From contig CAITBU010000474.1 in NCBI GenBank assembly GCA_903890595.1, forward strand, positions 1-14,919: 14,919 nucleotides of DNA. The letters run 5' to 3'. This DNA is from an uncultured Holophagaceae bacterium. GTDB taxonomy: Bacteria > Acidobacteriota > Holophagae > Holophagales > Holophagaceae. Numbering within the stretch: position 1 is the stretch's first letter; each line of letters begins with the position of its first letter. Both the position numbers and the translations under genes were made by a program. Below the pieces are notes generated by a model. It was not told where the DNA came from and did no database searches. It saw only the letters and a program-made list of their open reading frames with translations. Of the stretch, positions 1 through 7,615 are shown in pieces.

Positions 1-1901
1 AGCAGGGACGTCTCATCCTTGGTGGAGAAGCGCACCCGGAGGCCGTCCCCCTCGGGTACGGCGGTCAGGTCGAACAGCACCGGCGGGGTGTGGTCGATGA
101 GGAAGGGCGGCGTGCGCCAGGTGCTGGTGAGAGCGGCATTGAAGGGGGCCGTGGGGGCGTCCGAGGCGGTCACCTCCAGACGGTAGCGGCCGTCCGGCAC
201 GGGGAGGGTGTCAAAGCTGAAGAACTTCTCCTTCCAGGCCTTCTCGATGAGGATGGGCGAGCCCTTCTCCGGGATGAGGCGGATGGCGAACTGGAGGGTG
301 TCGCCGTTGGGGTCGTTCACCTTGAAGGTAAAGCTCTGGCCACCGCGCCGGAAGCTGCGCTTCTCGGAGCCCATGTAGCCCAGGGCCGGGATCAGCTTCT
401 GGACCTCCAGGGGGATCCGCTCGATGCCGATGTCATCCTGCGGGGCGGTGCGCATGAGCACCACGCCGGGCGGCATGACCTCGACGCCTTCCCAGACCGG
501 GGGCAGGTTGCGGTGCGCCCAGTGGACATCCACGGTCTCGACGATGGGCGTGGCGCCGCCGCGGGTGCTGGCGAGGCGGAGGCGGAACTGGGCGAAGCGC
601 GCCGCCGGCAGAGCCGGCCGCTCACCACTGCGCAGGGGCGGGGTCCAGGGCGTCCAGGTGGCGTCCGGAGACTCGGTGTTGCCGATGCGAAACTGGAGCT
701 CAACAGTCGTACCAGTGGGGGTCTCCGCGTCCAGGTAGGCGCGGCCCCAGTCGGCGATGGGGGCACCCTTGAGGATGCGGGACTCCAGGGTGCCTTCTGT
801 GGCCTGGGCCTCGGAGAGCAGGTGCAGCTCGGCGGGGTTCGAGCCCACCACCAGCAGGTCTCCGCCAGTGGGCAGGAAGGCCGTGGCCTGGGCCGTGCCC
901 AGCTCCTGCACCACGGCGAAGGGATCGGACTGCCGCGCCTTGCCCAACGGCAAGGCAAAGATGCGGGAGCGGTTGCCCGTGCCCACCAGCAGCTGGCCCT
1001 TCCAAGCGGCCAGGGCATAGACCTGACTCTGGGCACTCTGCCACAGCAGCTCCGGGACCCGATCCCGGTCCAGGCGGATGACCGCCGAGCGGGTGGTCAG
1101 AGTGGTGTCGGTCTGGAGGTAGCCTTCGCGGCGCTCCAGCTGGCCCGTGCTGAACTTCGGGGTGAGGCCGTTGTCGGCGCCGATGTAGAGGTCACCATCC
1201 ACCAGGGCCAGGGCGCGCACCTCCTCGAAGGGCGTGTCCATCAGGGTCTCCAGCCGGTCTCCGGTGCGGTTGTAGCGCAGCACCAGGCCCCGGCCATGGC
1301 TACCCAGGTAATAGCCCCCCTGCCCGTCCGCCGTCAGTGCAGTGAAGGCCGTCTCGTCCGCCAGCTCTGCCAAGCGGCGGCTGGAGCCCTCCCGGGCCTG
1401 GATGAGCAGCGCACCCTTCTCCGAGCCGCCGGCGACGATCACAGCGTCCCCGTCCACGGCCAGGGCCCACACGATGCGGGCGTCGATCTCGGCGAACACC
1501 TTGGAAGCACCGGTGGGGGACACCCGGTAGAGCTTGCCCTCCCCTGTGGGGGCCACGATGAGGTCCGACCCCAGGCGGGCGAGGGCGAAGACGATGCCGC
1601 CCTTCACCTGGCCCAGGGGCTTCATCTGGCCCCCGGTGAAGTGGAAGAGCTTGCCGTCCGTACCCGCCGAGAAGTAGGCCCCGCCAGCCCCATCCGGAAC
1701 GGCGGCCCAGATGACCCCTTCGGGCAGCTGGGCGACCCGCCGCAGGGCCGGCGCCAGGCGGACCCGGCCATCGGCCCCGATGCGCACACCGCGCGTCTCG
1801 GAGCCCAGCCAGTCGTTGAAGCCAGAGAAGGTGGCAGAGGGCTGCTCCGCGAAGGCGGAGGCCCCGAGGAGAGCGGTGAATAGCAGGATCATCCGGCGCA
1901 T
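1..1901 (-). CDS. Exported beta-propeller protein with C-terminal Ig/Fn3-like region (partial, 3' end off window)
   Basis: Reading the minus strand from the ATG at 1901 gives 633 codons without a stop up to the window edge, so the C-terminus is missing. Residues 1-18 form a signal peptide (MRRMILLF... ending AFA before EQ). Residues about 50-370 contain at least six loosely repeated units of the form ALxxxGxLxVGxxxxGxLYR (for example near 106, 146, 188, 231, 296 and 341), as expected of a beta-propeller of WD40/NHL or two-component-regulator type. Residues about 385-470 look like a beta-sandwich. Residues about 525-610 carry ND-PNGD and DHTPPV motifs typical of Fn3 or bacterial Ig modules. 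AAGGGA lies four bases before the ATG; a second ATG at codon 4 is possible. The gene starts 24 bp after the S55-like gene and is probably co-transcribed with it. I infer a periplasmic or surface sensor or scaffold role; no enzyme motif is seen and I cannot name the family. Confidence 0.85.
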   Translation of the reverse strand, partial: MRRMILLFTALLGASAFAEQPSATFSGFNDWLGSETRGVRIGADGRVRLAPALRRVAQLPEGVIWAAVPDGAGGAYFSAGTDGKLFHFTGGQMKPLGQVKGGIVFALARLGSDLIVAPTGEGKLYRVSPTGASKVFAEIDARIVWALAVDGDAVIVAGGSEKGALLIQAREGSSRRLAELADETAFTALTADGQGGYYLGSHGRGLVLRYNRTGDRLETLMDTPFEEVRALALVDGDLYIGADNGLTPKFSTGQLERREGYLQTDTTLTTRSAVIRLDRDRVPELLWQSAQSQVYALAAWKGQLLVGTGNRSRIFALPLGKARQSDPFAVVQELGTAQATAFLPTGGDLLVVGSNPAELHLLSEAQATEGTLESRILKGAPIADWGRAYLDAETPTGTTVELQFRIGNTESPDATWTPWTPPLRSGERPALPAARFAQFRLRLASTRGGATPIVETVDVHWAHRNLPPVWEGVEVMPPGVVLMRTAPQDDIGIERIPLEVQKLIPALGYMGSEKRSFRRGGQSFTFKVNDPNGDTLQFAIRLIPEKGSPILIEKAWKEKFFSFDTLPVPDGRYRLEVTASDAPTAPFNAALTSTWRTPPFLIDHTPPVLFDLTAVPEGDGLRVRFSTKDETSL

Positions 1902-1925
1902 GGTTCCCTTTCGTCGCAACAGCAT

Positions 1926-3662
1926 CTACTCGATCTCCACGTCCAGCTGGCTGAGGCCGCGGACCTCCCGCTCAAGGGGGAGGACGGCCCGGCCCACGAT
2001 GCGTCGCTGCAGCTTGTTGTCGCTGCTGGCGCCGTCTCCACCCACCAGGCTGGCCACCGTCGGGGGAATGCCCTCGATGCGGCTGCCCCGGAGGCCAGCG
2101 CCAGGCTGCAGCTGCACCAGCAGCGCATAGGCGTGGTTGTTGCGAAGGGCCCCGTTCAGAATCCGCACGATGTCGCCCAGGGCGGCCACTTCCACCACCC
2201 GCTCGTCCGGGTCGGCGGCGGTGAGGCTGTAGCCGTCACCCACCATGAGCACCGCCTTCCCCTTGGCGGCGGAGGACGGCACCTGGATGTTGAAGGTGGC
2301 GGTCTCCCGCACGCCCTGGATGTTCTGGAGGGTCACCAGCACCGGCAGCACCTCGCCCCGCCGAGCCCGGGCCTTGAGCAGACGGACGGCGACGATGCTC
2401 GTCAGGTCCAGGCGCTCCTCGGCCTTGATGGTCAGTGAGATGCCCTCGATGACCGGCTTCTCGAAGGGGTTGAGGCAGAGGGCCTGCACCATGGCGCCGA
2501 CGTACTGGGACATGCGGCCGGGATTCAGATCGGCGATGACGTTCTCGAGCTGGATGGCGGGGTGGCCCGCCAGCTTGATGTTGCCCTGCAGGGACAGGCT
2601 CTGGAAGCCGATGCCCCGGGTGTGGGCGTCCAGCGTCTGGGCCACAGCGGTGGCCGCCAGGGCACCGGTGGCCACCGGGTGATCCATGAGCTCGAAGCGG
2701 AAGTCCAGGGTGCGCTTACCCCCCAGGTTCAGGCCGATGCGCATGGGCACCATGTGGGCCTCGGCTCCCAGGATGCCGGCCACCCCGGAGCTGCGGTCCA
2801 GCCGGAGGGCCCCGATGGGCGCCACGGGCATGGCCAGCTTGAAGGAGTTCTGGTAGCTGGCCACGCTGGTGGCCACCGTGGCCGACCAGAGCGGCAGGTC
2901 CACGGGCCCCAGGTTGAACAGCTGGTGGCCGAACATGAGCACCCGCTTGCCCGAGACGTAGGTGATGGTGCCGGAAGCGGCTAGGTCCAGGTCACCCTGC
3001 ATAAGAGCGATGGCGGCCATGCCGCCGGGCTCCAGTGGGCTGGCTTCCTCCCGCCCCCCGGAGAGGGTGGGGACGGCGGTGAAGGTCACGGGCCACCCGG
3101 ACCACAGGCGCTGGGCTTCGGCGCCCAGGGCGCTGCCAGCCAGGGCCATGGGCAGGGTCTGGGGGTCGGTGTCCCCCATGAGGGTGCGGAAGTCCAGCAT
3201 CTGGCCCAGGAGGGCCGCCTTGAGCACCTTGGGGGGCTCCAGCTTGGGCAGGATCAGGGGGGTCCGGCTGGGGGCAATTTCAGGGATATCCCTAAGTTGC
3301 TCTAGCATTTCTCCAATAGGGGTGATGCCACCAATAGGCTCTTTTTCGAAGAGGAGGCCGGTACTAAGGGCCCCGATGAGCTTTCCGTCGATGTAACAGG
3401 GACTGCCGCTCATGCCTGCCAGGATGCCCGTCTCAGCCAGGGGTCCCCCCGAGGCCCGGACCATGATGCGGCTCCGACCCGGTGCGGAGTTCTTCTGGAC
3501 GCCCAGCACCTCGAACTCAAAGCGCTCGATTTTTCCTCCCTGAAACACCGTCCGGCCATAGCCTTTCATGCCGGCCCGAATCTCCCCTACGCCAAGGGTT
3601 GCCGTGCCCTCTGCCAGCAGGGGGGCCAGGCAAAGGAAGACAGCGAGGAGGAGCGGTTTCAT
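1926..3662 (-). CDS. SpoIVB/S55-like serine peptidase domain protein, exported
   Basis: A 578-residue protein. Residues 1-18 are a hydrophobic signal peptide ending LLAEG. Residues about 25-130 hold the motifs GMKGYGRTVF and EVLGV, then GMSGSPCY (83-90), which matches the serine motif of SpoIVB peptidases (family S55); Ser87 would be the nucleophile. A second block, GTITYV followed by FGHQ (His246), resembles the catalytic-His segment of SpoIVB. Residues about 420-578 form a separate beta-rich region. The known function of SpoIVB is cleavage in sporulation signalling, but nothing here suggests sporulation, so the substrate is unknown. Proteins of this longer type occur in Gram-negative bacteria under the S55 label. 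It is followed at 24 bp by the exported propeller gene, which suggests a joint envelope role. The ribosome-binding site is weak (AGAGAT). Codons 100-130 are unusually AT-rich. Fold assignment is fairly sure; protease activity is not. Confidence 0.88.
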   Translation of the reverse strand: MKPLLLAVFLCLAPLLAEGTATLGVGEIRAGMKGYGRTVFQGGKIERFEFEVLGVQKNSAPGRSRIMVRASGGPLAETGILAGMSGSPCYIDGKLIGALSTGLLFEKEPIGGITPIGEMLEQLRDIPEIAPSRTPLILPKLEPPKVLKAALLGQMLDFRTLMGDTDPQTLPMALAGSALGAEAQRLWSGWPVTFTAVPTLSGGREEASPLEPGGMAAIALMQGDLDLAASGTITYVSGKRVLMFGHQLFNLGPVDLPLWSATVATSVASYQNSFKLAMPVAPIGALRLDRSSGVAGILGAEAHMVPMRIGLNLGGKRTLDFRFELMDHPVATGALAATAVAQTLDAHTRGIGFQSLSLQGNIKLAGHPAIQLENVIADLNPGRMSQYVGAMVQALCLNPFEKPVIEGISLTIKAEERLDLTSIVAVRLLKARARRGEVLPVLVTLQNIQGVRETATFNIQVPSSAAKGKAVLMVGDGYSLTAADPDERVVEVAALGDIVRILNGALRNNHAYALLVQLQPGAGLRGSRIEGIPPTVASLVGGDGASSDNKLQRRIVGRAVLPLEREVRGLSQLDVEIE

Positions 3663-3695
3663 GGGGATCTCTGGGAATGAAGAAGCCTAACAGAC

Positions 3696-3714
3696 GGGCC
3701 TCCGGAGGAGGCCC
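3696..3714. promoter_or_regulatory. Short hairpin in the divergent S55/receptor promoter region
   Basis: GGGCCTCC and GGAGGCCC form a perfect 8-bp inverted repeat with a 3-nt spacer. It lies in the 156-bp gap between two divergent genes, so both promoters must be here or nearby. It could be an operator or a leader hairpin. I see no convincing -35/-10 pair in either direction in this gap. Confidence 0.3.
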
Positions 3715-3818
3715 TGTGACCATGAGGTGTCTTCTAGGTGAATTTCGTTCCTGGACCCATCGGTCCCCTTCCAATTGCGCCCCCCCAGACGCTACCCTCA
3801 AAGCTGGAGGAACTTCCC

Positions 3819-6779
3819 ATGCGTCCACGGCATTTGAGCACTTCGACCCTTGCGGCCCTGCTTGTCGCAGCCGCTCCCCTCATGGCCCAGACGGTGTCCA
3901 CTCAGCTCGGTGGTCGCGTGCTGGATGCCAAGGGCGCTGCGGTGGCCGGTGCCACTGTGGTCGTCCGCAACCAGGAGACGGGCCTGACCCGTACCATGCA
4001 GAGCAGCGCCGAGGGCCGCTACCTGGCCACCATGCTGCCTGTGGGCCCCTACACCGTGACGGTGACCAAGGCCGGCTTTCAGGCCGCCAGCAACATCCGC
4101 GTGAACCTCAACCTCGGCGACGCCGCTCCCCTCACCGTCAAGCTGGCGGCTGAGACGGGCGCTGTGGTGGAAGTGGTCTCCAGCAACGCTCCCCAGATGG
4201 ACACGGAGCGCGCCAGCGCTGCGGCCATCGTCTCCACCGACAACCTCGCAAACCTGCCCGTCTTCAACCGCAGCTTTACGAACCTGGCCACCCTGACCCC
4301 CCAGACCGTGGTGGAAGGCTCCCGTGGCAACCTCGCCATCGCCGGCCAGCGCGGCATCAACACCTCCATCAACATCGATGGTGCCGACAACAACGAGCCC
4401 TTCTTCGGTGGCGCGATTGGTGCGGCGGAAGGCAAGACGCCCTTCACCGTGTCCATCGAGGCCATCCGCGAGTACCAGGTGATCACCGACGGCGCCAGCG
4501 CTGAGTTCGGGCGCATGGGCGGCGGCTACGTGAATGCCATCACCAAGAACGGCAGCAACGACTTCGGTGGCAGCCTCTTCTACTACACCCGCCCCCGCGT
4601 CTGGGTTGAGCCGGGTCCGACGATGATCCAGCCCTCAGGCTCCGTCTCCACCAACGCCGTGGGCGCCTTCCAGCACGAGCAGTACGGCTTCAGCGCCGGC
4701 GGCCCCCTGGTCAAGGACAAGCTGTTCTACTTCGTGGCCTACGATGCCCAGCGCATGAAGGTGCCCTACGCCATGGCCTTCGGTGGCACCAACCCCGGCG
4801 GCGTTGCGGGCCTCCTGCCCCTGAATCCTGCCCTGCCCTCTGACGCCGTCCTGCTCGCCAAGCAGGGGGCCTACTTCAGCAAGGGCGACAGCGAGTCGAT
4901 GTTTGCCCGCTTCGACTGGAACATCAATCCCGACCAGACCCTGCAGGTGCGGGTGAACCACTCCAAGTTCAACGGTGATACGGGCGCCGGAATCACCGCC
5001 GCCTACGAGAACCTGGCCAGCGACATCGTCACCACCGACGCCTATGTGGTGCAGTGGAACTGGGTGATCAACGCCAACTGGCTGAACGAAGCCCGGGTGA
5101 ACTACACCAAGGACGACATGCCCCGGGTGACCTTCTCCAAGACCCCCGAGATCAGCATCAGCAGCGTGGGCTTCTTCGGTGCCTATCCCTTCGATCGCAC
5201 CTACAACACCACCCGCACCCAGTTCCAGGAAAACCTCAGCTACGTCACCCCCACCCTCCAGGTCAAGGCGGGCCTCGACTACAACACCATGGACGCCTCT
5301 GAGTTCTTCGCCGGCAACTGGCAGGGTATCTACTCCTTCAGCAGCATTGCCAACTACCGCGCCGGCAACTGGAGCACCTACCGCCAGAACTTCGGCCTCA
5401 ACAGCCCCGTCGCCCAGGCCGGCCTCTTCGCTGCCACCACCAAGCAGGAAGCCGCCTTCATCCAGGCTGACTGGCGTGTGTCTGACACCTTCAAGGTGGG
5501 CCTCGGCATCCGCTGGGACCGTCAGGAGAACCCCACCTACCCGATCCTGAACTTCAGCAACCCCATGGCCTCCACCATGCCGCTGACGAGCCAGATCCCC
5601 AGCGACACCCAGATCTCCCCCCGCTTCTCCTTCACCTGGACCCCCGCCGCCGACCAGGGCAAGACGCTGGTGCGCGGCAGCGCCGGCCGCTACGTGAGCA
5701 CCACCCCGGCCGTGTTCCTCTACCAGGTCTACGCTGCCAACGGCCGCCGCACCGGCCAGAAGGACTTCACCGCTGCTGAGGCCGGCACCTACGGCATCCC
5801 TATCGGGTCGGCCTTCAACTACAACAACCCTTACTGGATGGCCTCCTTCCCCACCGGCGTCACCCTGCCGGCCTTCAACATCTGGACCTTCAGCCCTGAC
5901 TTCAAGAACCCCTACACCGACCGCGTGAACCTGGGTGCCGAGCGCACCTATAAGGATGTGGTTCTGGGCGTGTCCGCGACTTACGCCAAGGCCAACCAGC
6001 TGGAGCGCACCGCCGACGTGAACCTGGGCACCCCCACCGCCAACGCTGCGGGTCGCCTCATCTACCCCAGCACCGTCAGTGGCAGCGGCGCCTACACCGT
6101 GGCCCGTCCCAATACCAACTACGGCACCATGGGCGTGTACCTGTCTGACGCCACCAGCATCTACCACGCCTACACCTTGAGCCTGAAGTACCACAAGGAC
6201 GGCAGCGCCTTCGATGCGCAGGTGTTCTACACCTACTCCATCAACAAGGACAGCGACTCCAACGAGCGCAACTACTCCGGCGTCACCGTCCAGGACAACT
6301 CTCGCCTGGGCGCCCAGTGGGGCTTTGCTGACACTGACCGCCGTCAGGTGCTCACCGGCTACATGAGCTTCCTGGACCGCGAGGTCACGGGCCTCCTGAC
6401 CTCGGTGTCCATGCGCTACCAGACCGGTACGCCCTACACCATCAACTACGGCACGGACGTGAATGGCGACGGCAACACCGGCAACGACCGTTACTACCCC
6501 GGCGGCAAGGACATCGGCCGCAACGCCTACCGCAACGGCTCGGTCCTCTACCTGGACCTCGGCCTGCGCCGCGAAATCCCCGTGACGCGCGGGACGAAGC
6601 TGACCCTGTCCCTCGACGTCTTCAACCTCACCAACCGTCAGGACACCTACCTGACCTACGGCACCCCCTCTGTGTCCAACCCCTCTGCGGTGGATGCGGC
6701 TCCTCCCGTGCTGACCCCCACCCAGCGGTGGGCCGGTTCCGCCCGGCAGGTGCAGGTGGGCCTGCGCTTCGCCTTCTAG
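3819..6779 (+). CDS. TonB-dependent receptor-like outer-membrane protein with N-terminal carboxypeptidase-regulatory domain (Oar-like)
   Basis: Outer-membrane beta-barrel protein of 986 residues, thought to import or bind large substrates, with energy from TonB-ExbB-ExbD. Residues 1-24 are a signal peptide ending PLMAQ. Residues 26-110 form a carboxypeptidase-regulatory-like domain (GGRVLDAKGAAVAGATVVV, later GRYLATMLPVGPYTVTV). Residues about 115-250 are the plug, with NIDGADNNEPF, IEAIREYQV and AEFGRMGGGYVNAITKNGSN, all typical of the Oar/RagA-like group. The rest is barrel, with many aromatic alternating strands and a C-terminal VGLRFAF ending in Phe. The open frame extends up to 3738, but ATG 3819 is chosen because GGAGGAA lies just upstream and the signal peptide begins there. 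No canonical TonB box is obvious. It is divergent from the S55-like/propeller pair and single-gene, ending at a strong hairpin 15 bp downstream. The substrate cannot be read from the sequence; peptides or polysaccharides are usual for this group. Confidence 0.95.
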   Translation: MRPRHLSTSTLAALLVAAAPLMAQTVSTQLGGRVLDAKGAAVAGATVVVRNQETGLTRTMQSSAEGRYLATMLPVGPYTVTVTKAGFQAASNIRVNLNLGDAAPLTVKLAAETGAVVEVVSSNAPQMDTERASAAAIVSTDNLANLPVFNRSFTNLATLTPQTVVEGSRGNLAIAGQRGINTSINIDGADNNEPFFGGAIGAAEGKTPFTVSIEAIREYQVITDGASAEFGRMGGGYVNAITKNGSNDFGGSLFYYTRPRVWVEPGPTMIQPSGSVSTNAVGAFQHEQYGFSAGGPLVKDKLFYFVAYDAQRMKVPYAMAFGGTNPGGVAGLLPLNPALPSDAVLLAKQGAYFSKGDSESMFARFDWNINPDQTLQVRVNHSKFNGDTGAGITAAYENLASDIVTTDAYVVQWNWVINANWLNEARVNYTKDDMPRVTFSKTPEISISSVGFFGAYPFDRTYNTTRTQFQENLSYVTPTLQVKAGLDYNTMDASEFFAGNWQGIYSFSSIANYRAGNWSTYRQNFGLNSPVAQAGLFAATTKQEAAFIQADWRVSDTFKVGLGIRWDRQENPTYPILNFSNPMASTMPLTSQIPSDTQISPRFSFTWTPAADQGKTLVRGSAGRYVSTTPAVFLYQVYAANGRRTGQKDFTAAEAGTYGIPIGSAFNYNNPYWMASFPTGVTLPAFNIWTFSPDFKNPYTDRVNLGAERTYKDVVLGVSATYAKANQLERTADVNLGTPTANAAGRLIYPSTVSGSGAYTVARPNTNYGTMGVYLSDATSIYHAYTLSLKYHKDGSAFDAQVFYTYSINKDSDSNERNYSGVTVQDNSRLGAQWGFADTDRRQVLTGYMSFLDREVTGLLTSVSMRYQTGTPYTINYGTDVNGDGNTGNDRYYPGGKDIGRNAYRNGSVLYLDLGLRREIPVTRGTKLTLSLDVFNLTNRQDTYLTYGTPSVSNPSAVDAAPPVLTPTQRWAGSARQVQVGLRFAF

Positions 6780-6794
6780 GCTCGGCGACCTCCA

Positions 6795-6822
6795 GGAAAG
6801 GGCGGCTTCGGCCGCCCTTTCC
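6795..6822 (+). terminator. Hairpin terminator after the receptor gene
   Basis: GGAAAGGGCGGC (6795-6806) pairs perfectly with GCCGCCCTTTCC (6811-6822) around a TTCG tetraloop, a 12-bp stem beginning 15 bp past the receptor stop. There is no long T-run after it, only CCCTTTCCATT, so efficiency may be moderate. The UUCG loop makes the RNA hairpin very stable. Confidence 0.7.
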
Positions 6823-6844
6823 ATTGCCAGGTCTGCCTCGGGAA

Positions 6845-6883
6845 GGACCAAGGCTACCAGGCGACTGACCATGACATTGGTCC
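6845..6883. repeat. Inverted repeats upstream of mntA-hepT, possible operator
   Basis: GGACCAA (6845-6851) and TTGGTCC (6877-6883) are a perfect 7-bp inverted repeat with a 25-nt spacer. Nested in it, GACCA (6867-6871) and TGGTC (6878-6882) form a tighter dyad with a 6-nt spacer. The tighter dyad ends only 6 bp upstream of the proposed -35 of the toxin-antitoxin promoter. Autoregulation is common for toxin-antitoxin operons, but no separate DNA-binding protein is encoded here, so this is only a candidate. Confidence 0.3.
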
Positions 6884-6888
6884 CGCCC

Positions 6889-6918
6889 CTGTCAACCCGT
6901 CCTTGGGCCTCCTATACT
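6889..6918 (+). promoter_or_regulatory. Probable promoter of mntA-hepT
   Basis: CTGTCA (6889-6894, four of six matches to TTGACA) is followed after 18 bp by TATACT (6913-6918, five of six matches to TATAAT). The start would lie near 6925, giving a leader of about 15 nt before ATG 6939, with GAGGT at 6929-6933 as ribosome-binding site. It is the best sigma70-like pair I see in the window. Confidence 0.45.
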
Positions 6919-6938
6919 TGGGGGCATCGAGGTGTTGA

Positions 6939-7238
6939 ATGATGAGGGAGGAGGCAATTAGGCGAATCAGGGCGGCTTTCCCCGCCCTCCAGTCGACCTA
7001 TGGCCTGGGTTCCATCGACATTTTTGGCTCGGTGGCCCGAAACGAAGCCAACCCTGAGAGCGACATCGATCTCCTTGTGCGTTTTCAGCCTGGGAAATCG
7101 TGTGGTTATTTCGCCTTCTTCCGGCTCCAGCAGGAACTGGAACTGAACCTTGGCACCAGGGTGGACCTGGTCACCCCTGACGCCCTAAAACCTCAGCTCA
7201 GAGAACGAATCCTTGCAGAGGCTGTTCATGCCGCCTAG
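6939..7238 (+). CDS. mntA: MntA-type antitoxin: minimal nucleotidyltransferase (MNT domain)
   Basis: A 99-residue protein made only of the minimal nucleotidyltransferase fold. Gly30-Ser31, ten residues, then Asp42-x-Asp44 exactly match the GSX10DXD signature, and Asp76 in RVDLV is the likely third carboxylate. In characterised MntA/HepT pairs, MntA is the antitoxin and transfers AMP from ATP to a tyrosine of the HEPN toxin, inactivating it. The gene overlaps the start of hepT by 11 bp, so translation is probably coupled, and the two proteins are expected to form a complex in the cytoplasm. Two ATGs lie in a row (6939 and 6942); GAGGT is 5 or 8 bases upstream. Codon use is less GC-biased than in the neighbours, which fits horizontal acquisition. 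Family assignment is firm; toxin-antitoxin activity is inferred from gene order and motifs. Confidence 0.92.
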   Translation: MMREEAIRRIRAAFPALQSTYGLGSIDIFGSVARNEANPESDIDLLVRFQPGKSCGYFAFFRLQQELELNLGTRVDLVTPDALKPQLRERILAEAVHAA

Positions 7239-7575
7239 CAGGACATGGACCCTCAGGATCGAGGACATCCTCGAGTCCATTGGAAAGATCCAGCTCTATA
7301 CGGAGGGTATGGATTTTGAAGCATTTGCCTCGGACGAACGAACCATGGATGCGGTGCTTCGCAATTTTGGTGTGATCGGCGAGGCAGCCAACCACCTTCC
7401 CGAAGCGATCCAGATTGAAGACCCCAGCATTCCCATCGATGCGATGAGGGCCATGCGGAACTTTGTCATCCATGAGTACTTCGGCGTGAGCAAGGAGATC
7501 CTATGGAAGACGTTGCAGGAGGATCTTCCGCCACTCATTGCCCCGCTGACGGCCTTGCTAAAGAGGGAACGTTGA
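7228..7575 (+). CDS. hepT: HepT-type toxin: HEPN-domain ribonuclease (DUF86 family)
   Basis: A 115-residue, largely helical protein of the HEPN/DUF86 family. Arg77-Asn-Phe-Val-Ile-His82-Glu-Tyr84 matches the RX4HXY catalytic motif of HepT RNases; in characterised pairs the tyrosine is the AMPylation target of MntA. The GVIGEAANHLP segment (48-58) is also typical of the family. The toxin cleaves RNA as a dimer and stops growth unless modified. ATG 7228 is chosen over a TTG at 7213 because AGAGG (7217-7221) lies six bases before it, and the 11-bp overlap with mntA suits coupled translation. All key residues are intact, so the module looks functional. ymdB begins 40 bp downstream on the same strand with no terminator between, so read-through is possible. 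Confidence 0.92.
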   Translation: MPPSRTWTLRIEDILESIGKIQLYTEGMDFEAFASDERTMDAVLRNFGVIGEAANHLPEAIQIEDPSIPIDAMRAMRNFVIHEYFGVSKEILWKTLQEDLPPLIAPLTALLKRER

Positions 7576-7615
7576 CCAGGGAAGAACAGATGTTGTGCGT
7601 GGCTGAGGCGGAAAA

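Noticed and set aside
90..1883. 597-codon plus-strand open frame
   Set aside because: It lies antisense to the exported propeller gene, whose minus-strand product has a signal peptide and repeated blades. The plus-strand product is low-complexity (G/A/R/H/Q-rich) and typical of a high-GC shadow.
3738..3818. Upstream ATG (27 extra codons) for the receptor
   Set aside because: It would place Pro-rich residues before a clear signal peptide and has no good ribosome-binding site, unlike ATG 3819.
3482..4153. 223-codon plus-strand frame across the divergent region and the start of the receptor
   Set aside because: Overlaps two supported genes in other frames and has no motif; composition is that of a high-GC shadow.
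4635..6872. 745-codon minus-strand open frame opposite the receptor gene
   Set aside because: Val/Gly/Ala/His-rich composition with no domain; the plus-strand receptor is unmistakable.
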